DNA from: Antedon mediterranea
Taxonomy: Eukaryota; Echinodermata; Crinoidea; Comatulida; Antedonidae
DNA: 64,000 nucleotides
Assembly: GCF_964355755.1 (NCBI RefSeq)
Contig: NC_092675.1
Span: forward strand, 5,054,312-5,118,311
Direction: 5' to 3'
Part shown: positions 38,771 to 51,600 of the stretch, piece by piece
How positions within the stretch are numbered: the first letter of the stretch is position 1
Layout: the number at the start of each line of letters is the position of its first letter
The notes under the pieces: model-generated
Database searches by the model: none
What the model was told of the DNA's origin: nothing
What the model saw: the letters and a program-made list of their open reading frames with translations, nothing else
Position numbers and translations under genes: made by a program

Positions 38771-41584
38771 AGTTGTCATTTACAAGACAATTCATATTAA
38801 TATATCAATTACTGATTTTTTTTGTTATTGTAGATTAATTATAATATTATGATCTTAAAACTATTGTAATTATTATAGGTTATAGCGTTTTGTAGACATT
38901 CGCTTTTGTTGACATTGGTAAATTGTGTGGGTATGTTTAAATAGTTTTAATAGTTTAATAAATTAACCATTAAGTTGAAAACTTTTAGTTACCTAAGCAA
39001 ACTACATTTTTCTAGTTTATATTGCATTTGATAACGTGTTAAATAAAAAGAAAGAAAACAGTCTTAAACATTATTGAAAATATCAAACTGGTAGCATGAA
39101 TGTTATTCATTGAGCTCATCTGTTGAGAATGTATTTTGAGCACCCTTCTAGGATGTTTTGTTTGTGTGATGACACAAGTCTTTCACAAGTTAATCATACC
39201 GCATGTTATTTATTGAAGAAAAGCAAGAATTGTGTGATAACAAAGTTTAACACGATTCTATTTTGAGAACTGAGAGGGCGTGGTATAATCCTCTTGGACC
39301 ACGCTGTTCTCACGTCTCCAATATTCTTAAGTAAGATATTTAATTATATTTATTTATGTTTGTTTATGACTTAAGGAAATAATTGTTATTTTTAATTGAT
39401 TTTATACTTGTTAACGGTTTTTCAAATAAAAATTCTTGTCATGCACATAAAATTATATAAAAGAAAGTTAGGCATAACCGGGCTTAATTTCTCCGATAGT
39501 TCCGGTGTTATATTACAATCATCGACAATATTTGTTGTTTTAAGGGTATAATATTAAAGTATAGCATATATATGTTTGTATGTATAAAAGTAATATCCGA
39601 AGGCCGGCAAAGTTGTAATTTAAAAAACAAAAACAATATTACGGTTACCAACAAATCTATGCTTTCAGTACCTGTTGTTAAAAATCTTATAACTGATAAT
39701 AATGATTGTATGAATAATTTCCAATGTAAAATATAGTGAAGTATGACTTTGTAATAATGAACAGTTGGTATCTATTCGGTTGATGGTGTACACAAAGAGT
39801 TCATTGAAAAAAAACGAGGTCTAAATTAAAAATGTTAACGGCGAACGATAACGCTTTATTATTATTGACTTTTGTGGAAAAGTTGGTTCAGACATATTTC
39901 GTCGAGATGTGTTATTAATCTTCAGGACCTACCCGGAACGTTCAATCTAAAGAGAGATTATAGGAACGTGCTTACTGTGAATCTAGCATTCAGTTTTTGA
40001 TATATTACTCAGATCGCACCCTCTCTCCACATAATTGAATAACGATAATTGGTAACTCACAACACGTTCAAATCATGAGAAAGGAAATCTCTATAAGATA
40101 TGGAGATCTGTTCCGTCACGCCGTTAATGGGCCCTCTGGGCAGTAAACTAGCACTATTGTTCCAAAATCTTACTAACCCCAAAACCTGTGAACTAAATTT
40201 TCAACAGAAAGTAAACAAAATTGAATATTTATGAAGAGTAAACAATTTTAAAGAAAAGTGACACTCTCTTGTTCTTGGATTTGTCGATTCAACGGAGCCG
40301 AGTTGAATATTATTTCCCCACAGTTCAAAGAATAAACAAATTGTTCTGTAGTTCAACTTTGATTCAATAAATCCGCCATAATGTGTTACTTTTGACCGCA
40401 AAGTTCAATATTATTAGACAGTCGCGTGCAATATTCATGCCGTTGCGCCACACAACAATCCCTAACGTTTACATAAAGCTGACCGTGCAATAGTAAATAA
40501 ATATAGTTTAATCGTTGAAATAAAAGAAACTAATGCACAGGACGTGATACAAAGGCAGCCAATAAAATGGCAAAGAAAACATACTCATGTGCTAAATGAA
40601 CATTCAACACGTCGTCTTGTTTATTGATAGTTTTATTACAATCTATAAGTATACATAATCATTGTTCGAACATTCCTCCAATCCCAATTCTATCAATTTC
40701 AGTGTAAGTTACTAACGTGTTGTATAGAATTATATGATATATGCATTTAATGCGAACTTATCCAGAACATTTCAGTCTTTACCACGATCCGGAGATCAAT
40801 TTGTCGTATCTTACTTCATATGCTATCAGTCAGAGTTCTGTTCTTGCAATTTGATTCTCTGTCTGAGAAAGGTAGGAACCACTACATTAAGCTCTTCTAA
40901 TGCTGATTTATTTGACAAACATCTTTCCTATTTTGTGTGCACATGTGAATGCTATGTAAACCGCCCTTTATGTTCTTTCGACATAGTCTTGTGGGTTGGA
41001 AAGGATTTTAGATTTTAGAAAGAATGATTTTATTGTACGTAATTATAAGCACCAGTTCCACAAACAATATTAAATCACACAAGTTAGGCCTATAGTTTTT
41101 TATTTTTAATTCGGGACACATTTAACACAACAATAATAAAACAACAACAACAACAATATTAATTACTTAATTAATGCATATGTAGCAGGAACGAAGTAAG
41201 TGGATGAATCGGATACAAGCTCGTGTAGTCAAGATTTAAAGAGACAATATAATAATTAAAGCAAAACAAAACAAATCAACAATGAAGTCGGGGTGTTTGT
41301 GAATGGGTATACATATAGATGTTTAACACATGGATCAATTCTTAAGATCTTAAGACAAAATAATATTTGATAGAGAAATACCGTTAACTGTTTTCTTCTG
41401 ATGAATTGTTAGGTTATTGTCGTAAAATGTAAATTTTACTGGTATTAATAACGACTTTTTGGAACCATAAATCTATCAAAAGGTCTAAAATAAACATTAT
41501 TGTCACTGATTAGGATACGCTTACAAGAGTACGTTTACCAGTTATTTAACTATTTTACTGCAATTAAGATTGAAATTGAAGTTG

Positions 41585-41770
41585 AACCATAAGTGCTTTT
41601 CATTCATTTATAAGACCAGCTAAGATCGGATAAAATGATATACCTTGGGTCAAACTTAAAGTCTTTCTGACTTATATGACCCCCCACTTCATTACTTCAT
41701 TGTATTTATTATCTTGTATGTTATGTTATTATATTGTGGAAATAGATTACATTGAAATTGAAATTCATAT
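41585..41770 (+). mobile_element. probable LINE 3' tail
   Basis: Noncoding tail of the style seen in invertebrate non-LTR elements: a short GC-richer segment, TTGTATTTATTATCTTGTATG, then GTGGAAATAGATTACATTG and tandem ATTGAAA words at the end. Only the 3' terminus is present. Confidence 0.35.
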
Positions 41771-42049
41771 TGTTAATTTTTCATTAGTATGGATTCATAC
41801 CTATCCATTATATCCATATTGATACAAAAAAAGTCAATATAAATCCCTTAGAATCTTCCTTTGATATAATTTTATCGAAGATTTTGGTAATGTAAGATGT
41901 GTTATACAATCTACAATCAATGTAATAATTTTGTTTTGTTTTTTTGTGTTGTATTGCCTGGTGATGTATATAATGGCTAATTTTTCGATTGACCTTCGTA
42001 CATTTTATTTATGACAAAGACAAGATACCCATTCTTTGTGAACTAAAAT

Positions 42050-42134
42050 GATATAAAAGGGCCGGCTGTAATCGATTGTTGAATATGACATTGTGGATAT
42101 GTTTCTATAAACGAAGCAATAGTACGATTATCGG
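42050..42134 (+). promoter_or_regulatory. candidate plus-strand TATA promoter and first exon (nested unit)
   Basis: GATATAAAAGGGCC at about 42049-42062 is a strong TATA box. A start near 42080-42090 would give a short exon ending at 42134 before a donor (GTAAGG). The exon contains an ATG at 42085 whose frame stops soon after splicing to 42437, so this would be leader sequence. It lies antisense inside a Pitx intron. Confidence 0.3.
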
Positions 42135-42501
42135 GTAAGGTGCGTACTAAAGTTAGAATTGTTTGTTTTATAATAAGGAATGCAATTTGACAGTGTTATT
42201 GTATCTTACATGTACCTAAGTGAACTGATACCGTACGCAAACTGAAATATTATTTTTTATTTGCTGGTTTGAATCTTTTATTAGTAACTAAACCGTCAAT
42301 TTATGTTGTTTCTTATAACATTTTTTTTTAAATAAAAAATATCTCAATTATAAAATGTATACAAAACTTTTTAATTTGTTCTTTATTCTAAATGTAAATC
42401 GATTGTTTTGTTCACCGATTTTTTTTCTTTAATAGTTATGCACGCTAATGGTTGTGGAATTTGTTTTAGTATAATTAATCATAAAATATACAAATAGCTC
42501 A

Positions 42502-42738
42502 ATGGATAAACGGTTTGATAATACATCAAGAGCTAAATCAATTTCAGCTACAACTCAACTAAACCCAAATCATTATCAATGCGCATTATTCAGGGATTTA
42601 AAGAAAATCGTCCCCTCTTTTCGCAGCATTTACACCACTTTAAAACTAATACCTCAGATACAGTTACTGATGGAAATGCATAGACTAAACGAAAGAGTGT
42701 TGAAAATCAAAGGCTGTAGTTTAACTCAAATAATGTCA
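42502..42738 (+). CDS. possible nested-gene exon, unknown protein
   Basis: A strong acceptor (polypyrimidine ttttttttctttaatag ending 42435-42436) precedes this stretch. An ATG at 42502 then opens a frame of 83 codons, and a donor-like CAG/GTAAAA at about 42738 could end the exon inside the frame; the unspliced frame stops at 42753. The peptide is fairly protein-like: basic N-terminus (MDKRFDNTSRAKS), a Cys, then a hydrophobic, helical second half (LKLIPQIQLLMEMHRLNERV). I recognise no family. A short overlapping uORF starts just after the acceptor. Supported by a TATA box, donor and acceptor in proper order upstream, but each could be chance in 20 kb of intron. Confidence 0.25.
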
Positions 42739-44184
42739 GGTAAAAGCCTGTAAGACTTAGTCACAAGCCGACGTAATTCTCACCCAAAGTCTACAAATAA
42801 TCCTTGTAGAAGATAAACTAGAAAGTCTGTTTTATGTTCTATCCACTTTCCCCTGACATGAGAACAAATAATACTAGTAAAACCGTATCAAATTTGTACT
42901 TAATTGCTATTTGTGTTCCTTGTTATCATAAATTGTCAGTTTTCCCTAATCCTCCTTAATGTAACAAGAATGACGCTTAATGGGCCGTCATGTTTTACGT
43001 TAAAAATTATCAAACAGCCAGGCTAATTTCAGAGCACAGCTTTGTAGCCATGTCAAGACAAAAATAAGGTTGGTATTTTCCAGTGACAGGAGGAAGTGTT
43101 GGACTTGAAATTTGTTTTTTTTAAATATATAAACGAATATTGGATTAATTCTGCAGTTAATTGAAATCAATGAATGTAAAGCTCCCATAATCAAATGCAA
43201 TGTCAACAACGCGACGGTAAAATATCCACAACGAGTTATAGCTTGTAAAACCTTTCATTTTTAATGAAACGTAAAAGTTAAGACATATGTTGAAATGAGT
43301 AAATCGTAAATCTATTTCAATTTCGACAATGGCTTATCGATGAACGTTTAACGATCACTTCGAATAATTACAAGGTGCTTTTTTCCAATACTTGTTTTTG
43401 TAATTTTCTAAGTTGGTTTTTCGCATCTCTGAAAGCTGACGTCATCGAATTATGTAGGCCTATACCGAAACAAAAGCTTATTGAAAAAATGTGATACATT
43501 AAATGAATGCATTTGTTAAGTGAATGTTATACTACAAAATATTTGTTTTTATATATTTTATAATTGCGACATCCAAAAAGGTTGAATAAGTCCTGGTGTT
43601 TCAATAAATGAAACAAAAACGTGATTATAATGGAAGAAAATCATTAGAGTAAAACAATCAATTTTGATTTTTTTTATTATGGACTGTTTAAATCATAATA
43701 CAAAACAACGATATAGCGCAGAATGTATTTGAGCATGCGCAGAAAGACTTTTTGACTGGACCGTGCTGCGTATAGTCATGGTACCTCATGAAAATGAAAG
43801 GATTGTCTGTTGATATATTGTTTTTTATGTGCACTTCTTATAGTAAAGATTTGAAAGAAACGTACAAAATAACTTATAATTTAGTTCTATGATTTAAGAA
43901 AGAATTGGTTCTAAATTGCCATACTAGTACAAACTATAAAAGACTTTTATTTTGCTGGATTATGATTAGGCCTACCATAAAAGTATATTATTCTTGTCTA
44001 TTTACTTGCGTGTATGGTTTACTGTACGAGGAAGCATAATATTTTATAATGTCACATAGCTTTTTATTTTACTTCATTAGTAATTAGGCCATGGGTATTT
44101 CTGCTTGTACTCATTTAGACTGGTTTATCCTAAGACAAGTACTATATACAGACTCAATTCCACAATTTGAAAATACACAGATCT

Positions 44185-44340
44185 GTATATAAATGCTCGT
44201 TGACAAGGATTGGACGCAACGACGTAAACGCAACTGAAGAAATTTGACCAATCACAAGTGTTGGATTATTTGAACTGGCCTTGTGACTTTTCAAATCTCC
44301 TGCGTTGTGCGTCCTAGTGTAAACTAAGTTTAACGTATTA
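44185..44340. mobile_element. foldback/MITE-like element, diverged family A
   Basis: Left part reads GGACGCAACGACGTAAACGC and the right part TGCGTTGTGCGTCCTAGTG, inverted relative to each other. TTGACCAATCACAAG in the middle resembles the element at 102-241. The outer ends have decayed. The overlapping minus-strand open frame is not a gene. Confidence 0.6.
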
Positions 44341-44904
44341 TTTAAAAACAATTACAACACAAACTAAAGTTACTAAAAATGTAATCCGGTTAGATAATCA
44401 GCGCACGTGTGTAAGCCAACATATCATAGTTAGAAAATGTAGGCCCATAGTTTTAATAAATCAAATCACACTTTCTTCTTCTAACCTTTAAAGCGGAAAT
44501 GGAAGTAGCTAATTGAACGAGTGAGAACAGATGAAAATATATCAATTTTGAAATGACATGTTAATAAATAATTTAGGTGATTGCAAAGAAGTTGTGACAT
44601 TAACCATCATAATAAGAAATAAAATTGCGAATAATATTGCTACAGAAATGTAGTTGTTTAGTCAGTCGTATGCCGAATTAACTGAACAATTCACCTTTCC
44701 ATATACAATTGAAAACTTAAATCTTCAACGATTCCTTAATCTGCTTTAAAATGTTTCTTGCATCAATAGAATAAAAACACCACACCACATTAAATTTCTA
44801 TTTTTAAATCCGCCTGGTAAAACGTCATCTATAGGCCTAGGCCTATTGATTCGAACCTATAAACTATTGTTTACAGGAAGAATATCCTTTAACTAAACCT
44901 TAAT

Positions 44905-45060
44905 TGAAATCTGTCAGGCAACTTCCACCAGTGTCTTCAAATCTCTCTTCAAAACCCACCTTTTGAATTTTGAATTTTCTAAATTTTTCTGTCTATGTAA
45001 AGCTCACTGAGGCTTTCAGCATAAGGCGCTATATCAAGTACCAGTTATTATTATTATTAA
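44905..45060 (+). mobile_element. LINE 3' end with short reverse-transcriptase tail and TTA repeat
   Basis: A plus frame reads VFKSLFKTHLLNFEFSKFF, the familiar C-terminal tail of invertebrate non-LTR reverse transcriptases. Next come TCACTGAGGCTTTCAGCATA, GGCGCTATATCAAGTA and a terminal TTA microsatellite. The rest of the element is absent, as expected of 5'-truncated insertions. Confidence 0.65.
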
Positions 45061-46190
45061 CTAAGCAAGCCGATGTAATGTACCATTATTATCTAGGTTA
45101 TTATAGGCCTACATTATTAATTATTGTGAAAAAAAATATTTAAAATATAATGATATATTTCTAGAAAATACAATAATAATAAAATCTAACAACTCATTTT
45201 CTAACAAAGATATGAGAAAATCAATTGCATTGTACATTTGTTACCCCTCTGACTACGAATCTTACTTGGTCATACAAAACCAGTCTTATTTTGATTATGT
45301 GAGACAAATTCCATCAACTGAGTGTCAGATTTAGAAATAGAAATCATTAGGTTATACTAGTTTCCATCCATCGTTACAAAAAATGATTTTACTTGACTTG
45401 CAAATATTATTTGATACATCCAAGTTGTAGCCTTAACATGTATTGGGATTTATACATGCACTATTTGTAAAGAATATTAAATGTATGGACGTATACCCAT
45501 GAACAGATCACATACACATTATATTTTTACCTTAAAAACTTTCTATTGCTAAAATATTGTAAGCCCGTGATGTACCGTGTCATTTGTGATGATGTTAATA
45601 TAAAATGTATTGATAGTGTGAGTGATCAATTGTCTAATAAATAAGAATAGAAATTGAGTATTAACGATGGACGTTTAATGATATATGTACTCATCATAAA
45701 GTAATTAGGCAGTCATGTTGCCAAAACATTAACATATTGAATGTGACAAATCGATTGAATGTCCAAATATAACCATAAAGAAATATGTACATTTGATTAT
45801 ATATCATTCGAAACATAATTCTCGGTGACGGCGTATATAATGCAAGACATACCGATAAGGTAATTCACTGATTTGGCTGGGTACAAACATAGGCCTACCT
45901 CCTGAAGTGACGACAAGAGTGTGTGGGGCATTGTTGCTCTGTCCGCTTATTCTCGTGTATTTCTGAATTTTTGTTGCAAATGAGAACGGGGATCGGTAAT
46001 TATTTAAGAGTAAAACTAAACTCGAGTCATAACGGAGGTGAAGTTCAGTATTATGGTTCTTTAATCGCTACGCTTCAACCTTAATAAATAATGCACATTG
46101 TATTATAATGGATCACGTTATATGAATAATGCTTATTTGAGTTTATAAAAACATTGCCTTGCAAGTGGGTATACATGATTCGACATAACT

Positions 46191-46220
46191 CCCACCCCCC
46201 ACCCCCCACCTCCCACCCTC
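46191..46220 (-). repeat. C-rich tract; G-quadruplex motif on the Pitx sense strand
   Basis: On plus the tract is runs of 3-6 C separated by A or T (CCCACCCCCCACCCCCCACC...). The minus strand, which is Pitx sense, therefore has four or more G-runs with 1-2-base loops. It lies about 220 nt into the intron after the second coding exon. Confidence 0.8.
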
Positions 46221-46440
46221 CTCAAACCCTCATTGCCTTAAAAAAAAAAAAACCTACGTTATACCATTTCCACCATAGACATATTTACATATTTGTGTGT
46301 ACTTGTCAGGTGTGAGTGCAACAAAACTTGTTAATTATGGATTTTTAAAATGATCAACATTATAAACTTACATAATGTACAAAATCCAATTGCCCGAAAC
46401 TGTTAACGATATTATAAAATTAAATAGAATCACAGCTTAC

Positions 46441-46716
46441 CGTTTTTGGTCGACGTATCTGCCTGTAGCCCGGAGCTGATGCAGGGTGTTAGTACGGACG
46501 GCTTCAAGTGTGGCTTGTCCGGTCCCAATTTATTGCTTTCTTTTCTACGGACATCCCCAAAATCGTTGGATGATACACACAGTAAATGGTCATAACGAAG
46601 AGGTCGAAATCCGAATTCTCTAGATCCTTGCCACCTCACCTGTCTGCCATTATATCGAACTGGTCCCGGATCCATCGTGAACGTTTTCGTCGCGCCGTCG
46701 GCTGAATCCTTTTGAA
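46441..46716 (-). CDS. Pitx: Pitx, second coding exon of long isoform
   Basis: 276-nt minus-strand exon. The acceptor is tgttcatctccag ending at 46717 and the donor is gtaagctgtg at 46440-46431. It enters and leaves in phase 1, matching both the tiny first exon at 58.7 kb and the homeobox exon at 24.4 kb (the split codon becomes GCT, Ala101). It encodes about 92 residues with a basic/aromatic stretch (VRYNGRQVRWQGSREFGFRP) and a charged segment (DVRRKESNKLGPDKPHLKPS); I recognise no domain. Two in-frame ATGs could be alternative starts. One is at 46732, inside the presumed acceptor region, and would be used only if this were an unspliced first exon; the other is at 46675 (MDPGPV). The exon assignment to Pitx rests on strand, order and phase, so it is less certain than the homeobox exons. 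Confidence 0.75.
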
Positions 46717-47147
46717 CTGGAGATGAACACATTGGTTAATAATGGTTGTGAACGAATAGCAAACTGACAGTACAAACATGCAGGCAAATCGCTTAAGAAT
46801 TGTTTCTTGATCGTTCAATCAACAATATTATAATATAAAGCCAGCGTAAATGTTAATAGCCGTATAATCATAGCAGATCATATACTGCACAATACGGACA
46901 AGCCATATGTTTGCGTACATTAAAATGAATAACTGTGTAGTAAATAAACCTCAAATAAGTTAAGGATTTCGGGGGATACAATCATGACATGGCTGAGTAC
47001 GCAATGACAGCGAGTTAAATTAGGTGTGTAACATATAAAAGCTACTGAACTACATAACAATTCAATACCTGACACATTAATATATTCTCCGATCCATCTT
47101 CGACCTCTTACATTTTGTTTGTGTCAAACACAGTTTGTTTATCTGTT

Positions 47148-47230
47148 GTAACAGGTGTATTATTCAAATTAAAAAGACAAAGGTTAGGCCTATAAAAACA
47201 GGTATTATTCAAATTATAAAGACAAAGGAA
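47148..47230. repeat. short two-copy tandem repeat, about 47 bp
   Basis: ACAGGTGTATTATTCAAATT at 47151 and ACAGGTATTATTCAAATTAT at 47198, each followed by AAAGACAAAGG. The second copy lacks 3 bases. Noncoding. Confidence 0.8.
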
Positions 47231-48049
47231 AACACGAACAAGAACATAAGTAGACTCATTAGACACGTTAGGTTTGATCACAGGGGGATGGTGTACCCAC
47301 ATCATGAATTTAATATTTAGTCACCATGGCACGGTACAAACGTGAGTCAAGACCTGGACCTAAGAACAATGGACAAAATGTGTTACTCCACCAATCTGAA
47401 GCCTCAGTACGCCCACCAATGTGCTAAAACTATAAGTAAGAAGTTTTCTACTATCGATTAAGAATTTTAATCTAGATATGCCAACATTACAATAAGTTAA
47501 TGCAATAGTTTAAGCCGATTTATCCTTATTAAAGATAGTACCGTATCACACAGCCAAACATACCGTAATTTTAGAATTCCTGTCCTAGTCAGTATTAAAA
47601 TTATTATGAGCGTCCAGTAGACAAAATTAATATTTAATGTTAATCATTTAATTTTAATAATGCAATACGCATTATTGATTCCAACAATATGGGAACCAGT
47701 GCTTTATATTTAAATGTTGTAGAATTTAAATATGTTATTCAATTAATCAACTCTTTTCAATCGTATACATTAGGCCTATGTATTCACAAAGTAATATCTA
47801 TACCAGTAAGTTTTCATACGATTACGCGCATACATAACAGTATGTTCATGATAATAAAATAAGATAAATGGTAAAAATATAGACCTATGGTGTTAGAGTC
47901 TATACTCTATCAAATGAATTAGGTGTGTTTCATCAGTGGCCTATTAAACGCGTGTATACCACTTTTTCAACTCTTATTGGAGCCTAAAACAAGAATTATA
48001 AAGGAATCTTTTAATTTTAAGCAACGGCTCTGATCTGACACATTTTGTT

Positions 48050-48412
48050 AAAGCATTTGATCGTATTATTTAAACAATGCTCACAACACGTCTTGATTCT
48101 GCTTTTGAGGAGGGCTAGTTGGGTGTTTCGCATCAGTGACTTTAAGGAGTTGTCTTAAACCATCTGTTCCTTGTTTAATTGCTTCCTATCTCCTGTCTTT
48201 TCTCTTCAATATATCAAATATATTTTATCATTTATTTCTGGTTTTTTTCTTTAGTATGTTTTGTTTATATTTATTATTATTATTTATTTTTATTTTATTT
48301 TAAATTGTTGTTATATGTCATGACTGTCTTGGTTTGAGGGTCTCTAGCTTCGGCTGGATAGACCACCCTTATTAAAAATATTGTTGAAATAAAATAAATA
48401 AAATAAAAACGA
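48050..48412 (+). mobile_element. LINE 3' end (truncated)
   Basis: Ends with TCTAGCTTCGGCTGGATAGA, CCACCCTTATTAAAAATATT, then GTTGAAATAAAATAAATAAA as terminal simple repeat. This is a 3'-tail pattern I know from CR1/L2-like elements of marine invertebrates. No reverse-transcriptase sequence remains upstream. The left border is approximate. Confidence 0.65.
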
Positions 48413-48611
48413 TGATATTGATATTACCCATTTCGTGGAGTTATACTTGTTTATCTAGAAGTTCTTGTCTCATCGGTTTAAGCCTAACTTTCAGAGGCCT
48501 ATGATAAGTTTTATTTATTTGTTATACTTATGATGTCCAGCCTTAATTTGTTCTGTATTTTTTGTGGCATTATTGAAATAATTCCTATAGTAAATTGTAT
48601 TTTTTACAGTG

Positions 48612-48885
48612 CAGAAAATAATTTTAAACTTGAAGAAATGTCCGAATAGCATGTACAATGTCAAAGTATGTACATTATGTAACATATAATTTAGGATCTG
48701 GACAATTTGACAGAATCAAATTGTGGTTTTAAACAATTACTACAAAACAATAACAGAAAATTAAACTTGAGGAATTGTCCGAATAGCATGTACAATGTCA
48801 AAGTGTGTACGTTATGTAACAGAAGATGTAGGATCTGGACAATTTTACAGAATCAACTTGCGGTTTTAAACAATTACAACATTTA
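48612..48885. repeat. two-copy tandem duplication, unit 137 bp
   Basis: TGTCCGAATAGCATGTACAA occurs in both halves 137 bp apart, as do TAGGATCTGGACAATTTnACAGAATCAA and GGTTTTAAACAATTAC. The two small open frames called here come from the repeat and are not protein-like. Confidence 0.88.
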
Positions 48886-51129
48886 CTAGTAACACTTAAC
48901 ATGTTATAATTAATCAGTTTGATTGATGGTATATTTGTTTTCTTTTTTACTTTGGATAAGTACATCATCAACTGGATGTCAAACATAAAGGAATAACGAC
49001 TTTTTTTACATGATGAGGAGGTACATGCCTTATTGCACTTAAAATAAGGTCATGACCCAGATTCAAACTAATTTAGAATCCATTTTCATGATTTTGTTTT
49101 TGGAAGACTTGAAACGCGTCACTTCAATGATGCATCATATCTAAATCTTTCTACTTTGTAAAGTAATTAGATCTTTATTTTTTTTTACAAAATTTTATTT
49201 TGACGATCTTTTTAAATGTTTACTCTGTGATTGTCTTGTAAATAAAATCAGATGAGCAACATTTCTTTGTTCCAAAAATGATTTCCAGGGATATAGAAAG
49301 CTAAGGTACCACAAATAGGCCTATATGTTTGCAGTGTATTGAAGAACTATACTAATTTAGGCCTATTGGAAATTACGTGTGCGATCATGTGTCTTTATAA
49401 AAATTGTTTATCTTAATTATTTTATGTTCAGATATTTTTGATATTCGTACATATTGTCTTAGCTATATTCTTTGCATTATGTCAATATTTATATTCACAC
49501 TTAAGCCTGTTTTCACGCGAATTTACACTGTAAATATATTTTATAAATATAATTATATGAAAATAATATATAATATAATATAATAAAATAATATATATAA
49601 TGTTGTATTGTATTATTATAAAACTTTGTATTGCCCTTGTTTGTATTCTATATATAGTCAATGTACAGACCCTATGGGAAAACAGCCTAATAGGTTCCCA
49701 TGAGATCAATACTTAATTACAAATGCAAAATTATTAGCAGCCATTACTACAACTGGCTGATATTTTAAAGTGATGTGGAATTTTATGTCATAAACCTGGT
49801 TCAGTAACGTACAACGAGAACAATTTACTGATGATGAAGCCTACACAGTGCTTGTAAATCAGTCATCGTGCGCTACTAAACAATCAATGCACTTACAAAA
49901 TAATCAAACAACCAAGTAAAAGCCCTGTATTAAAGTATTTGACGCGTGCAATAGTGTGAAATAATCAAAGTGAATATGCATGCGCAAATATAGTGCGTAT
50001 TGATTAAAAACGTACAGTATATCATGGGTTAATAATAATAACAATTTATTTGGAAGCTACATTTTTTAAACAGTGGCACACTTTTTGAATGAAAGTGCGT
50101 TCAGAGTAAATAAAATAAAAGTTAAAGAAAAAAAAGCAATAGGCCTACTAATGAATTAAATAATATAATTCGAAAAAAATTAATGACATTTTTACAAAAG
50201 ATCAAAACAACTATACTCAATTATTACATAATTAAATATTAAAAAAAAACCGTAACACGAGAGAACACCTTTAAAGTTCAAATAAAACTTTATTGATATC
50301 AAGTCAGTCAATGAAATACAGTAAATGCCTACAGATTTGACTAAGCTAAGCGCATTAAGCCTAAATCTAAATTAAACGCGTCAAAAAAGAGGGTACAAGC
50401 ATCGTGTGGAGCTTTGTGTTTAGACTCTAAACACTGTTTTTAGAGTGTGTAAGTCTTTGTTTTGCACCAATTATTGTCTTTGTGAATTCTTGTACTTTAT
50501 GAAAGTAAAATAAGGTATTTGTTAAATTAAACGGTACGTTACAAACAACATACTCGATTCAATTATTCGCCTCTGTAAAGCAATCAGTAACATTCGTTAT
50601 GGTTCAGTAATTGCGTTTACATTATCTTTTTTTTCAGGTTTTAGTCGATAGTGTTGAAATATATATTAGTTGTATTTTGGACTATTTGGAATCCCACAAA
50701 TAAACAGCAATTATTTCATTTACAAAGAGTATTAAAGTAGGCATAAACGATAATGCGCTTTTATAATCCAGTATGTTAATACATGGATTGGGTACATTTA
50801 CTTTACAACGCGCATAGACTTGTCATGAAGTTACGACTGTAAAGTGATTAACTGGCGCAGGTGTATATTTTGCGAATCATTATGTAAAGTGTTAACGCAA
50901 TAAGGTTGGATTACCAGCGACTGGGCTAAAATGCATTTATTGCAGGATACTATTATTTCATTATGTGCGCACATCTAAACGACTGACTACAATTCTATAA
51001 ATGAATTCCCAATAGCCACTTGATAGCTAACACAGACTATCTACAGAGTTTATCATGTTGTTGTACCTTATTTACTTTTGTTTATATTTGCAGTGAAGTA
51101 TAGGATTATATTTCTTAATAGTTAGTTTT

Positions 51130-51600
51130 TTTAAATTCTTAATGTATTTGATAAGGCTAAACAAACTACAAACTGCTGCTTCTATGTTCAGAGTGTCTAA
51201 TAATATTTTACCTTCTCACGTTATTAACCTTTTTAACAGAGCCTCTGAACGTCACAATTATAATACTAGATTTTCTTTTACAAATTATGTACCAAGTATT
51301 AAACGTCGCTCTATTCTTTATTATGGTCCAAATATATGGAATAAGCTCTCCGATAACTTGAAAAACAAATTCTCTTTAGTTTTAAACATTGCGTAAAGAA
51401 ATCTCTGGTCTCTGAATACAGCACTTAAGTTTCTGCAATCATTTTATTTATTTACTTTAATTTATACCTGGTATTTTTTACTTAATTTTATTTAATTTAT
51501 GGGCTCCTTCCATACAATGTATATAATTTCTTTTTTTCCCTCCATAAATTCATGTATTTTACGAGTGTGTGGAAAATAAAAAGATTACTGATTTACTGAG
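51130..51600 (+). pseudogene. LINE reverse-transcriptase C-terminal fragment and 3' tail
   Basis: From 51142 a plus frame of 84 codons reads like the C-terminal region of a non-LTR retrotransposon reverse transcriptase (LNKLQTAASMFRV, ILPSHVINLF, HNYNTRF, YGPNIWNKLSDNLKNKFSL). The frame breaks at about 51380 by a one-base shift; the neighbouring frame carries on with a typical SFKH...KKSL tail to a stop near 51427. After it come a T-rich untranslated tail and a terminal short tandem repeat (GATTACTGATTTACTGA) at about 51582-51600. Everything upstream of the fragment is missing, so the copy is 5'-truncated and inactive. It lies opposite to Pitx, in its first intron. Confidence 0.8.

Larger units (their letters stand above)
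27601..46440 (-). other. large Pitx intron (long isoform), portion upstream of P2
   Basis: Mostly unremarkable AT-rich DNA with TAGGCCTA octamers. The repeats, foldback elements, LINE tails, 129-bp array, G-rich tract and possible nested plus-strand unit inside it are listed separately. I see no other gene between 28.0 and 32.6 kb, 35.8 and 38.6 kb, or 38.8 and 41.5 kb. Confidence 0.6.

Noticed and set aside
40734-41018. 94-codon frame on plus
   Set aside because: Cys-, Phe- and Ser-rich peptide without family resemblance, and no promoter or splice signals.
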